Source of the DNA: an uncultured Duncaniella sp.
GTDB taxonomy: Bacteria; Bacteroidota; Bacteroidia; Bacteroidales; Muribaculaceae
Direction of reading: 5' to 3'
Assembly: GCA_910578515.1 (NCBI GenBank)
Contig: CAJTQR010000005.1
Location: 1 to 64,000, forward strand
Length of the DNA: 64,000 bases
The translations under genes and the position numbers were made by a program. Positions 16,174 through 25,265 of this stretch are shown here, in pieces (position 1 is the stretch's first letter; every line of letters starts with the position of its first letter). The notes beneath the pieces were generated by a model. It saw only the letters and a list, made by a program, of their open reading frames with translations, was not told the origin of the DNA and did no database searches.

Positions 16174-17397
16174 TTACAGAAGAAGTTTCTCGACACGTTC
16201 GAGGTTCTTGCCGTCGTTGAGGTTGTAGTAGATGTTCTTGAGGTAACGGAGCGGGTCAGTGTTCTCGTTGTCAAGCTCATAAGCCTTTTCAAAGTACTTC
16301 ACTGATTCAAGAAGGAGCGGACGCATCTTTTCGTAGTTGTACTTGTTGTATTCTGCCTGTGACATGTTGGCTGCTTCCTGGTCCATCTTGTCATACTTGA
16401 TTACGAGCATACGACCGAAGTAGTAGTTGGCAAATGCATTGTTGGGGTCGAGTTCCACAGCCTTTGCGTATGCCTTTTCTGCTTCCTCGTTGTTGCCCTG
16501 GTTCTCATAGAGCACACCGAGTGAGAGGTAGTAAGCTGCGTTGTTGGGGTCAGCTGCAATCGCTTCCTCAAGCATCTTCTTGGCAGGGTCATACTGCTTT
16601 GCGTCGATATAGCTGTTAACTATACGCTGGAGGAACACAGGGTTCTTTGTGCCGAACTTGTCGAGGGCTGCCTTTGAGTAAGAGAGCTTGCGGTTCTCAT
16701 CCTGCATCTGGTAAGCCACACTGTAAGCGTAGTCATAAGCCTGTGGGTCATCATAGCCAAGTTTTACCAACTGGTCGAATGCCTCGGCTGCCTGGGGGAG
16801 CATTTCTGCCTGCCATGCAGAGAGTGCGCGGTAATAGTCAAATTGTGCTACGGTTGAATCGGGAAGTGCAGCGGGAGCTGACTTGCCGAAGCGGGGATTC
16901 TGAGGTATTGAGAGGTATATGGTCCACGCATTGTATGCCTTTGCATAGTCATGGCTGTCCCAGAAAGTAGAACCGGAAGTCATGAAGTCCTGCATGTGAC
17001 CTACAATCTGGCTCACGATATCTTTTGAGAATTTAGTCTTGATTTTGCCTTTGGCATCTGCCACGCTGTCGAGGGCGAGGGCCTTCATGCCATATTCGTA
17101 GCCATCGATAAGAGCTGAGCCCATATCTGCCAGATTGACATCCTGACCTATTGCCTTCTTGGCATACATGTCATCATAAATCTTAAAACCTGCCTTGCCG
17201 GGAATCCAGTAGGTCTGAGCCTGCTTGTCAGTCTCGGGGTTGGTAAATGCGGGTTTGATTGCTTCAATGGCTTTCTGATAAGCGCCATAGTTGTCAGCAC
17301 CCTTGAATGCCTTTTCTGCATCTTTCACAACATTGAGCTGTGCGGACATTGATAGTGCAGTGAAAAGTCCGAGAGTTAGGACGCAAGTCTTTTTCAT
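16174..17397 (-). CDS. Secreted tetratricopeptide-repeat protein
   Basis: A 407-residue protein with a cleavable signal (MKKTCVLTLGLFTALSMSAQ) and helical repeats, the clearest being NNAAYYLSLGVLYENQGNNEEAEKAYAKAVELDPNN. Likely periplasmic, a scaffold for other proteins. It starts 52 bases after the gyrA stop on the same strand, with no promoter seen between, so it is probably co-transcribed with gyrA. Confidence 0.82.
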   Translation of the reverse strand: MKKTCVLTLGLFTALSMSAQLNVVKDAEKAFKGADNYGAYQKAIEAIKPAFTNPETDKQAQTYWIPGKAGFKIYDDMYAKKAIGQDVNLADMGSALIDGYEYGMKALALDSVADAKGKIKTKFSKDIVSQIVGHMQDFMTSGSTFWDSHDYAKAYNAWTIYLSIPQNPRFGKSAPAALPDSTVAQFDYYRALSAWQAEMLPQAAEAFDQLVKLGYDDPQAYDYAYSVAYQMQDENRKLSYSKAALDKFGTKNPVFLQRIVNSYIDAKQYDPAKKMLEEAIAADPNNAAYYLSLGVLYENQGNNEEAEKAYAKAVELDPNNAFANYYFGRMLVIKYDKMDQEAANMSQAEYNKYNYEKMRPLLLESVKYFEKAYELDNENTDPLRYLKNIYYNLNDGKNLERVEKLLL

Positions 17398-17449
17398 AAA
17401 AATTGATATTAGGAATGATTAGATTTTAGTTCTACAATTAGAATCAGTT

Positions 17450-20083
17450 CTATTGTTCATCATCTGCTTCGGTTGCTTCATCAAGCTCTTCGTCGATTTC
17501 TTCCTCATCTACGATTTCTTCCTCGGCTTCCGGTGTCAGTTCCTCATCAAGCGCTTCAGGTATTACTTCCTGTTCCACTACTTCTTCCACTTCCTCTTCC
17601 GGGTCTGTGTCTACGCAGCATACCGATGCGATAGTGTCATTTCGTTTGTCGAGGTTGATGATGCGTACGCCCTGAGTGGCACGTCCCTGAACTCGGATGT
17701 CTGCCACATGGATGCGCAGGGTGATACCGCTCTTGTTGATGATTACGAGGTCATTTGAATCGTTCACGCTCTCGATGGCTACCAGTTTGCCGGTCTTTTC
17801 GGTCACGTTCATGGTGCGCACACCCTTGCCGCCTCGGTTGGTGACGCGGTATACTGCCACCTTCTCCATCTTACCGTCAACTTCCATCTCTGTGTCGAGC
17901 GGAGTACGCTTACCGTAGCCACGTTCGCTGAGCACCATGATATTGTTGATGGTGCCCTCTTCCATGCAAATCATGCCTACCACTTCATCCTCCTCGTTGT
18001 CAAGAGTCATACCTCTGACACCTGCCGACATACGTCCCATCTCACGCACTTTTGATTCGTGGAATCGGATGGCACGACCGTTGCGGTTGGCGAGCAGGAT
18101 TTCGCTGTTGCCATCAGTCATTTCAACGCCCAGCAGCTCATCTCCCTCACGGATTATGATGGCGTTCACACCCTTGGCGCGAGGACGTGAGTAGGCTTTC
18201 AGGCGAGTCTTCTTGATTACGCCCTTCTTGGTGGCGAACACAAGATTGTGGGTCTGTACGAATTCCTCGTCGCCGAGTGATTTGGTGCAGATGAATGCCT
18301 TTACGGAGTCATCGCTGTCTATGTTGAGCATGTTCTGGATGGCACGTCCCTTGGAGTTCTTGGCTCCTTCGGGGATTTCATATACCTTCAGCCAGTAGCA
18401 GCGTCCCTTCTGGGTGAAGAAGAGCATGTAGTTATGCATTGACGCCGGGTAGATATGCTCTATGAAGTCCTCATCGCGGGTGTCGGAACCCTTGGCGCCC
18501 ACACCACCGCGGTTCTGAGCACGGAATTCGCTGAGCTGGGTGCGCTTGATGTAGCCACGGTGCGACACGGTGATAATCATGTCGTCATCGGCATAGAAGT
18601 CCTCGGCATTGAAGTCTCCGGCGGTATAGTCTATGTCGGTGCGGCGTTCGTCGCCATACTTGTCACGTACTTCAATCAATTCATCCTTAATCAAGGCACG
18701 GCACACATTGTCGTCCGAGAGGATGAGTTCCAGACGTTCTATCTCGCGTTCAAGAGCCTCATAGTCGTTCTTGAGCTTGTCTTGCTCGAGTCCGGTGAGC
18801 TGGCGGAGTCGCATTTCCACGATAGCGGCAGTCTGCGGGTCGGTGAGACCGAAGCGTTCCTTCAAAGCCTCGCGGGCCGACTGGGTGTCGGCGGCGGCAC
18901 GGATTATCTTTATTACCTCATCGATGTTCTGTGAGGCTATAATCAACCCTTCGAGGATATGTGCGCGTTCCTGCGCTTTGCGGAGTTCATATTTTGTACG
19001 GCGAATCACCACTTCATGTCGGTGTGATATGAATTCGCTGATAAGTTCTTTAAGATTGAGTGTGCGGGGACGACCGTTTACGAGCGCAACGTTGTTGACG
19101 CTGAACGATGCCTGCATCTGGGTCATCTTGTAGAGCTTGTTGAGCACCACGTTTGAGTTGGCGTCGCTCTTCAGTTTGATGACTATGCGCATACCCTTGT
19201 AGTCACTCTCGTCGTTGATATCAGCTATGCCATCAAGCTTCTTATCGTTCACCAGGTCGGCTATGTAAGTGATAAGCTCGGCTTTGTTGACATTGTAGGG
19301 GATTTCGGTAACGATGATGTTCTCGTGGTTATCCTCCACTTCTATTTCGGCCTTTGCACGAATCACTATTCTACCTCGACCGGTTTCGTAGGCATCCTTG
19401 ACGCCGTTGTAGCCGTAGATGGTACCGCCGGTGGGGAAGTCGGGGGCGGGGATATATTTCATTAGCCCGGGAATGTCAATCTCCGGGTCATCGATATAAG
19501 CCACGCAGGCGTTGATGGCTTCTGAGAGATTGTGGGTAGGCATATTGGTTGCCATACCTACGGCGATACCCGATGCTCCGTTAACCAGTAGGTTGGGGAA
19601 GCGGGTCGGGAGTACCACAGGTTCCTGACGGGAGTTATCGTAGTTGGGCTGGAAATCCACTGTGTCAGAGTCGATGTCTGCAAGCATCTCCTCACCGAGC
19701 TTCTGAAGTCGTACTTCGGTGTAACGCATTGCCGCTGCGCCGTCGCCATCGACTGAACCGAAGTTTCCGTGACCGTCCACCAGTGTGTAGCGCATAGCCC
19801 AGGGCTGAGCCAGACGCACCACGGTGCCGTAAATTGACGAGTCGCCATGGGGATGGTACTTACCCATTACCTCTCCCACGCAGTTTGCTGATTTCTTGTG
19901 GGGATGGTCCGATGTGTTTCCCATCTCGTTCATTCCGTATAGTACGCGGCGGTGCACCGGCTTCAGTCCGTCACGGACATCAGGGAGTGCACGCGACACT
20001 ATCACCGACATTGAGTAGTCAATGTAGGCGCTCTTCATCTCATTCTCGATGTTAATCTTAATGATGCGGTCTTGTTCAATCAT
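17450..20083 (-). CDS. gyrA: DNA gyrase subunit A
   Basis: An 877-residue breakage-rejoining subunit of gyrase. The winged-helix region holds HPHGDSSIYGT and catalytic Tyr121 (AMRYTEV). At quinolone positions the protein has Ser82 (E. coli Ser83) and Gly86 (E. coli Asp87). The C-terminal beta-pinwheel shows RGGxG boxes (AQNRGGVGAKG, VTNRGGKGVRT). A highly acidic Glu-rich tail of about 50 residues ends the protein. It has its own -7 element and is followed by the TPR gene. Confidence 0.97.
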   Translation of the reverse strand: MIEQDRIIKINIENEMKSAYIDYSMSVIVSRALPDVRDGLKPVHRRVLYGMNEMGNTSDHPHKKSANCVGEVMGKYHPHGDSSIYGTVVRLAQPWAMRYTLVDGHGNFGSVDGDGAAAMRYTEVRLQKLGEEMLADIDSDTVDFQPNYDNSRQEPVVLPTRFPNLLVNGASGIAVGMATNMPTHNLSEAINACVAYIDDPEIDIPGLMKYIPAPDFPTGGTIYGYNGVKDAYETGRGRIVIRAKAEIEVEDNHENIIVTEIPYNVNKAELITYIADLVNDKKLDGIADINDESDYKGMRIVIKLKSDANSNVVLNKLYKMTQMQASFSVNNVALVNGRPRTLNLKELISEFISHRHEVVIRRTKYELRKAQERAHILEGLIIASQNIDEVIKIIRAAADTQSAREALKERFGLTDPQTAAIVEMRLRQLTGLEQDKLKNDYEALEREIERLELILSDDNVCRALIKDELIEVRDKYGDERRTDIDYTAGDFNAEDFYADDDMIITVSHRGYIKRTQLSEFRAQNRGGVGAKGSDTRDEDFIEHIYPASMHNYMLFFTQKGRCYWLKVYEIPEGAKNSKGRAIQNMLNIDSDDSVKAFICTKSLGDEEFVQTHNLVFATKKGVIKKTRLKAYSRPRAKGVNAIIIREGDELLGVEMTDGNSEILLANRNGRAIRFHESKVREMGRMSAGVRGMTLDNEEDEVVGMICMEEGTINNIMVLSERGYGKRTPLDTEMEVDGKMEKVAVYRVTNRGGKGVRTMNVTEKTGKLVAIESVNDSNDLVIINKSGITLRIHVADIRVQGRATQGVRIINLDKRNDTIASVCCVDTDPEEEVEEVVEQEVIPEALDEELTPEAEEEIVDEEEIDEELDEATEADDEQ

Positions 20084-20162
20084 ATCTGAACTGCTGTTGA
20101 TTTTTTTCAGTTGCTTATTTATTAAGGTGTCTGAGGAGATTTATTTAAGAGAAAACTTCCCA

Positions 20163-20170
20163 CAAAGGTA
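20163..20170 (-). promoter_or_regulatory. -7 element of gyrA
   Basis: TACCTTTG on the minus strand, about 80 bases before the gyrA ATG. No good -33 TTTG was found. The same divergent region contains TAACTTTG on the plus strand at 20192-20199, without a matching -33 box. Confidence 0.5.
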
Positions 20171-20257
20171 AGAATTTTTTTACAAAAATTGTAACTTTGC
20201 AGAGCAAGATTGTGTTTTTATTTGTTATTATATTAAAATAGTACAAATTGACGAAGT

Positions 20258-20273
20258 TTGGCACAATTTTTGC
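20258..20273 (+). promoter_or_regulatory. Candidate sigma-54 promoter of clpC
   Basis: TTGGCAC (20258-20264), five bases, TTGC (20270-20273): the conserved GG and GC are ten bases apart, as required for the RpoN -24/-12 promoter. The expected start near 20285 leaves a leader of about 80 bases before the clpC ATG. No bound activator site could be identified. Confidence 0.55.
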
Positions 20274-20366
20274 TCTTTTACCAGTTCACCACATCTCTGA
20301 GGGCGCTTCTTTTTATCTGTTTGCTCCCTCTTAAATCACCACATTTAAAGAAAGGTAAAAAATTTG

Positions 20367-22973
20367 ATGGATACTGTTTACTCACAGAAATTTAAGGAAA
20401 TAATCAATGACACGCCGAAGCAGGCTGCCCGACATAACAATCGCTATGTCATGCCTGAGCATCTGTTGCTGTCATTGCTTAATGATACAGAAGGCGAGCC
20501 TTCGCGGCTGGTTGAACGTTCTGCCAAAGGGGCGTCAGCCTATGAGTTGCGTGAGGCGCTTGACAAGGCGTTGTTCAATGCATCCACCGAGGGTGACTAC
20601 AGTGGTACAGTGAATCTCAACGACGTCTCTATCAGTGACCTGACTGGTCGTATCATCAAACTTAGTGTGCTTGAGGCGCGTATGCTCAAGAGCAATCTTG
20701 TGGATTCGACACATTTGCTGCTTGCCATTTTCCACAACTCTGATGCGCAGAATTCCGAGTTCATGGAGCCGTTTCACCGTGCTGGCGTGACCTATGAGTC
20801 TCTATACCGCCTTATGGCTGCCAATAGCAACACTGCTCCCCGGATGGGTGCAGACTTCACTGAGGATGATGAGGATGACGATGAGCTTCCCGGTGGAAAG
20901 CCGGCAGGAGGTAGTTCACAGTCTCAGTCGCAGTCCTCTAAGAGAGGTGGAGCGTCAACTGCGCAGCGCCGTGGAAATGACACCCCTATGCTCGATAAGT
21001 ATGGCAACGACATGACTCTTGCCGCTGAGGAGGAACGTCTGGACCCCGTGGTTGGTCGCGAGGTTGAGATAGAGCGTCTTGCACAGATACTCAGTCGCCG
21101 TAAGAAGAACAATCCCGTGCTCATTGGTGAGCCTGGAGTTGGTAAATCGGCTATTGTCGAGGGGCTTGCCCTGCGCATTGTGCAGAGGAAAGTGTCACGC
21201 ATTCTGTTCGACAAGCGCGTGATTTCGCTTGACATGGTTTCGATTGTTGCCGGTACAAAGTATCGTGGTCAGTTCGAGGAGCGTATAAAGGCTATCCTTG
21301 ACGAACTTGCCAAGAATAAGAATATAATCCTCTTCATTGATGAGTTGCACACCATTGTTGGTGCCGGCAATGCCGCTGGCTCGATGGATGCTGCCAATCT
21401 GCTCAAACCTGCGCTTGCGCGTGGTGAAATTCAGTGTATTGGTGCTACAACTCACGATGAATACCGCAAGAACATCGAGAATGACGGAGCTCTCGAACGT
21501 CGTTTCCAGAAAGTGATGGTAGAGCCTACCACCACTGAGGAGACTCGTGTGATTCTTGACAATATCAAGGACAAATATGAGGACCATCACAATGTCACAT
21601 ATACTCCTGAGGCTCTTGACGCATGCGTGAGCCTGACTGAACGCTATATATCCGACCGCAATTTCCCCGATAAGGCTATTGATGCCATGGACGAGGCTGG
21701 TAGCCGTGTGCATGTCACTAACATCACTGTTCCAAAGGAGATTGAGGACCTGGAAGCGGAGATAGAGGCTACATCGGCGCAGAAATTGCGTGCGGCCCAG
21801 TCGCAGAATTTCGAGAAGGCGGCTTCCTACCGTGACAAGGAGCAGCAGTTGAAGGCTCAGCTTGAGGCTGCCAAGAGTGAGTGGGAGAAGCAGCTGGACT
21901 CAATGCGCGAGACTGTCGACGAGGAGAAAGTTGCTGAGGTCGTGGCTATGATGACCGGTGTGCCGGTTCAGCGTATAGCTCAGGCCGAAGGTCGTCGTCT
22001 CAAGGAGATGGCTCCCGCGCTCAAGGGGCAGATTATCGGGCAGGATGGTGCTATCGATAAGATTGTCAAGGCGATTCATCGAAACCGCATCGGTCTCAAG
22101 GACCCTAATAAGCCTATCGGTACCTTCATGTTCCTTGGTCCCACAGGTGTGGGTAAGACACATCTTGCCAAGAAACTTGCTGAGTACATGTTTGACTCTG
22201 CCGACACACTTGTGCGCATTGACATGAGCGAGTATATGGAGAAATTCACCGTGTCGCGACTCGTAGGAGCGCCTCCTGGATACGTTGGCTATGAGGAAGG
22301 TGGTCAGCTTACTGAGAAAGTGCGTCGACGTCCTTACTCTATAGTGCTCCTTGACGAGATAGAGAAAGCGCACCCCGACGTGTTCAACATACTTCTGCAG
22401 GTTATGGATGAAGGACGTCTTACCGACTCTCTGGGTCGCAGGATTGACTTCAAGAACACTATAATTATAATGACATCTAACATCGGCAGTCGTCAGCTTA
22501 AGGACTTTGGCAGTGGCATTGGCTTCAACACCCGTCCTGCCGACGATAAGGAATACAGCCACGGAGTGCTGCAGAAAGCTCTCAACAAGGCTTTCTCTCC
22601 GGAGTTCCTTAACCGTATTGACGACATAGTCATGTTTGACCCTCTATCCAAGGAGGCAATCTTCAAGATTATCGATATCGAACTCGCAGGATTCTACAAG
22701 CGCGTCAAGGAGCTTGGCTATACGCTTACGCTCACAGATGAGGCTAAGAATTTCATTGCCGAGAAGGGCTATGACGCTCAGTTTGGTGCCCGTCCTCTCA
22801 AACGAGCCATCCAGAAGTATCTTGAAGATAATCTCGCCGAGCTGATAATCGACTCTTCCGTTCAACCGGGCGATGAGATATTTGTATCATACACCCCAGG
22901 TGTGACAGAGCTCTCTACTGAGATTCGCAAGCATACCTCTGATGAGCAAGCTCCCGAGGTAGAGCGTGAATAA
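20367..22973 (+). CDS. clpC: ClpC-type AAA+ unfoldase
   Basis: An 868-residue Hsp100 ATPase which unfolds proteins, usually for ClpP. It has a Clp N-domain, an acidic and Ser/Gln-rich linker (around residues 165-205), AAA1 with Walker A GEPGVGKS from residue 254, a UVR/M-domain (AQSQNFEKAASYRDKEQQLK) which marks ClpC over ClpA and ClpB, and AAA2 with GPTGVGKT from residue 591 and LLDEIEKAHPD. A frame opens three bases earlier at a TTG; the ATG at 20367 is used. The gene is alone and has a sigma-54-like promoter. Confidence 0.93.
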   Translation: MDTVYSQKFKEIINDTPKQAARHNNRYVMPEHLLLSLLNDTEGEPSRLVERSAKGASAYELREALDKALFNASTEGDYSGTVNLNDVSISDLTGRIIKLSVLEARMLKSNLVDSTHLLLAIFHNSDAQNSEFMEPFHRAGVTYESLYRLMAANSNTAPRMGADFTEDDEDDDELPGGKPAGGSSQSQSQSSKRGGASTAQRRGNDTPMLDKYGNDMTLAAEEERLDPVVGREVEIERLAQILSRRKKNNPVLIGEPGVGKSAIVEGLALRIVQRKVSRILFDKRVISLDMVSIVAGTKYRGQFEERIKAILDELAKNKNIILFIDELHTIVGAGNAAGSMDAANLLKPALARGEIQCIGATTHDEYRKNIENDGALERRFQKVMVEPTTTEETRVILDNIKDKYEDHHNVTYTPEALDACVSLTERYISDRNFPDKAIDAMDEAGSRVHVTNITVPKEIEDLEAEIEATSAQKLRAAQSQNFEKAASYRDKEQQLKAQLEAAKSEWEKQLDSMRETVDEEKVAEVVAMMTGVPVQRIAQAEGRRLKEMAPALKGQIIGQDGAIDKIVKAIHRNRIGLKDPNKPIGTFMFLGPTGVGKTHLAKKLAEYMFDSADTLVRIDMSEYMEKFTVSRLVGAPPGYVGYEEGGQLTEKVRRRPYSIVLLDEIEKAHPDVFNILLQVMDEGRLTDSLGRRIDFKNTIIIMTSNIGSRQLKDFGSGIGFNTRPADDKEYSHGVLQKALNKAFSPEFLNRIDDIVMFDPLSKEAIFKIIDIELAGFYKRVKELGYTLTLTDEAKNFIAEKGYDAQFGARPLKRAIQKYLEDNLAELIIDSSVQPGDEIFVSYTPGVTELSTEIRKHTSDEQAPEVERE

Positions 22974-22988
22974 AATGGTTTCTTCAGA

Positions 22989-23008
22989 AAACAGATAGGA
23001 GTCTGTTT
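22989..23008 (+). terminator. Short hairpin after clpC
   Basis: AAACAGA and TCTGTTT pair around six bases, followed by an A/T-rich run, 15 bases past the clpC stop. Confidence 0.5.
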
Positions 23009-23023
23009 AAAAAATTATTTCAT

Positions 23024-23069
23024 AATGGACCGGTTTGAACTCTTAATCAAAGGTTTAAGCCGGTCCATT
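23024..23069 (+). terminator. Second, stronger terminator after clpC
   Basis: AATGGACCGG and CCGGTCCATT pair perfectly, followed by TGATTTT. The rest of 23070-23260 shows nothing recognisable. Confidence 0.7.
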
Positions 23070-23260
23070 TGATTTTAAACTGATGTATCCTTTTATTCTT
23101 TAGAACCGGATGGAATTAAAAAAAGAATTTCAGCAACCCCCGATATTAATACATGTAAAAAGGTTAAAATCGGTTGTTTGATAGCAGTTACCAATGGAAT
23201 TAATGTTAAGCGTTTTGTTATAAAAATAGGTTTAATTTAAAAGTAAATCAGTTTATTGAT

Positions 23261-23482
23261 ATGGAACTTGTATGTGTAGCCCAGTTTGCAAGCCCCGTGG
23301 AAGCCAACATAGCCCGCGGTATGCTCGAGAATCATGACATTCGTAGTATTCTTGATAACGAGACCATTGTCGGGGTCCTCCCCATGCCCCAAGCCATAGG
23401 AGGCGTGAGACTTATGGTGATGAGTAAAGACTATGATGAAGCACTCCGTCTCCTGAAGTCTCACCATGATGTGACCAATTAA
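23261..23482 (+). CDS. DUF2007 small protein
   Basis: A 73-residue protein with the DUF2007 pattern: start MELVCVAQFASPVEANIARGML, middle SILDNETIVGVLPMPQAIGGVRLMV, and end DYDEALRLLKS. It resembles a PII-like fold and is named a putative signal-transducing protein in databases, without known function. It stands alone. Confidence 0.85.
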   Translation: MELVCVAQFASPVEANIARGMLENHDIRSILDNETIVGVLPMPQAIGGVRLMVMSKDYDEALRLLKSHHDVTN

Positions 23483-23635
23483 TACATCGCTAATAGACGT
23501 CGTATAATACCAATCGCAAAAAAAATTTCAAAAAAATCAAATAAAACTGTTACATATCACAGATGCCTTCGTTATCTAAGTAAAAAAACGATTGAACCAC
23601 CTCTCCCGAGTGAAACCAAACAATCCGACGACACA

Positions 23636-24148
23636 GTGAAACAGACCATCTTATCATCCACGTTCATCCGATTCCGAGACAAGCTGCACAATGTTGCTGC
23701 CGGGATTGTGGGCAACAGTGACGATGCCGACGATGTGATTCACGACGCTTTCTGCCGCCTGTGGAGCAAGCATGGCGATATAGCCGACGAGCTCTCTGCT
23801 ATCAAACTTAGCTACACTGCGGTGCGAAATTCTGCCATCGACACCCTCCGTCGCTCAAAGTCCTCCATCTCGGTTCCCATTGAGAGCTTACCCGAAGCAA
23901 ATGAGCTTGAAACGGATGATGATGAGGCTGCCCGGCGGGAGGCAACCTATAGGGCGGTACTGAAACTGAGCCGCGAGGTGCTGAGTCACACGCAATATGA
24001 AGTGTTCAGGCGGCACGACGTAGAGGGGATGCCCTATCAGGAGATAGCCGCCGAGCTGGAAATGACGCCGGAGTATGTAAGAGTGACACTCAGCCGGGCG
24101 AGAAAGACAATCAGAGAAATTTACCGTAAACAACATGCTTCAGAATAA
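23636..24148 (+). CDS. ECF-type RNA polymerase sigma factor
   Basis: A 170-residue sigma-70 family protein with region 2 (DDADDVIHDAFCRLWSKHG) and region 4 (LSHTQYEVFRRHDVEGMPYQEIAAELEMTPEYVRVTLSRARKTI), typical ECF length. It begins with GTG, and no upstream ATG is in frame. The next gene overlaps by 14 bases and encodes a single-pass membrane protein, the usual place for an anti-sigma factor. No TAnnTTTG element lies upstream, so it may transcribe its own operon. Confidence 0.9.
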   Translation: MKQTILSSTFIRFRDKLHNVAAGIVGNSDDADDVIHDAFCRLWSKHGDIADELSAIKLSYTAVRNSAIDTLRRSKSSISVPIESLPEANELETDDDEAARREATYRAVLKLSREVLSHTQYEVFRRHDVEGMPYQEIAAELEMTPEYVRVTLSRARKTIREIYRKQHASE

Positions 24149-24704
24149 CAACGATATGATTACTTCAGATATGACACTTGAGCAGCTTCTCGAAGCGATT
24201 GAATTATACTTCGAATGCGAGCTTTCCGACGAGCAGGAGCAGCAGCTGAGGCGGGTGATTGCCTCGACCGGGTTTGCCCATCCCGCCATAGATGAGGCGC
24301 GGGCATTGATGGGTTTCCGCACTCCGCAAAGTTGCTCGCGGCAGATGGATGCGCCTGCCTCTAAATCACTTCCGCAGGAAACCCCGGTGGTGCTGAAGCG
24401 TTCACGCTGGCGTAGTCTGACTGCAGGATTGAGCATCGCGGCTGCCTTGGCTGTGGTGATGACTCTCGGATGGATGCTCAACCGCACGGCTTCACAAGTC
24501 AATCCTGCCGCGTCGACCTGTGTGGCTTATGTAAACGGAGCTATGGTGACAGACGAGGATGTCGTAATGGCACTTATGGCGCAGAGCACTTCGGAGCTTA
24601 ACGAGGCTGCCGAATCTGCGCAGCAGACTTTCATTGACGAACTGGAGATGATAGCCCCGGCAGTTGACCGGTACGAATCCTCCGTCAATCCTCTGGAAAT
24701 ATAA
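24135..24704 (+). CDS. Single-pass membrane protein, probable anti-sigma factor
   Basis: A 189-residue protein with a cytoplasmic N-terminus rich in Glu (EQLLEAIELYFECELSDEQEQQLRRVI), one membrane helix at about 95-115 and an acidic periplasmic tail. The layout and the 14-base overlap with an ECF sigma gene indicate an anti-sigma factor. The usual zinc HxxxCxxC motif is not present. Family not recognised by name. Confidence 0.7.
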   Translation: MLQNNNDMITSDMTLEQLLEAIELYFECELSDEQEQQLRRVIASTGFAHPAIDEARALMGFRTPQSCSRQMDAPASKSLPQETPVVLKRSRWRSLTAGLSIAAALAVVMTLGWMLNRTASQVNPAASTCVAYVNGAMVTDEDVVMALMAQSTSELNEAAESAQQTFIDELEMIAPAVDRYESSVNPLEI

Positions 24705-24739
24705 GATATTATATGTAACTAAATGATATTAAACAGTCT

Positions 24740-25219
24740 ATGATTATGAAACGTTCATTCATTGCTTTTATGTTGGTTCTGACATTGTCGGCGATGGCAT
24801 CGGCGCAGACAGGGCTGGAAATCGGTCAGATTTTCAACGGTCGCTATGCAGGAGACCCCACAGTCACAGAGACCATGATGAGTGGCAACCACCAATTTCT
24901 GCGGCGCCATGACCTCAACGTGTTTGCCACGTTCAAAGGTCCGTCATCGAAGTATGCCTCAATCATCGAGCCGATGGTGCTTGCCGACGGAGCGAAATCC
25001 GTGGGACGCAACATCCGCTATAAAGAGGGTAAGCTACACTATGCCTTTTTCATGCTCCGTCCCATAACCGAAGGTGGAGAGAAGGTGAATCGCTTCCTCT
25101 ATTATCTCAACAATGCTCCGCAGAAGGGGAGCAACATGATGGTGGTCTACTTTGAAGGTCCCATCTCTCAGAGCGAGGCTTCCTCTCTGATACAGTCAAT
25201 GGCTAAAAATGTAAAATAA
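24740..25219 (+). CDS. Secreted protein in ECF sigma operon (DUF6108-like?)
   Basis: A 159-residue protein with a signal peptide (MKRSFIAFMLVLTLSAMASAQ) and a mature domain of about 135 residues beginning GLEIGQIFNGRYAGDPTVTETMMSG. It ends with VYFEGPISQSEASSLIQSMAK. It recalls a Bacteroidales family listed as DUF6108, but I cannot confirm the number. It is in the same operon as the sigma and anti-sigma genes, 35 bases downstream. Likely periplasmic. Confidence 0.65.
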   Translation: MIMKRSFIAFMLVLTLSAMASAQTGLEIGQIFNGRYAGDPTVTETMMSGNHQFLRRHDLNVFATFKGPSSKYASIIEPMVLADGAKSVGRNIRYKEGKLHYAFFMLRPITEGGEKVNRFLYYLNNAPQKGSNMMVVYFEGPISQSEASSLIQSMAKNVK

Positions 25220-25265
25220 CCAATCTTTTATTCCTATTTTTTAAACTATTCCAACGCATCACATC

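Noticed and set aside
18455..18934. 159-codon plus-strand frame inside gyrA
   Set aside because: It lies opposite the core of gyrA, with no start signal or domain.
21900..22562. 220-codon open frame on the minus strand inside clpC
   Set aside because: It runs opposite the strongly supported AAA2 region of clpC, has no domain features and no promoter, so it is a shadow frame.
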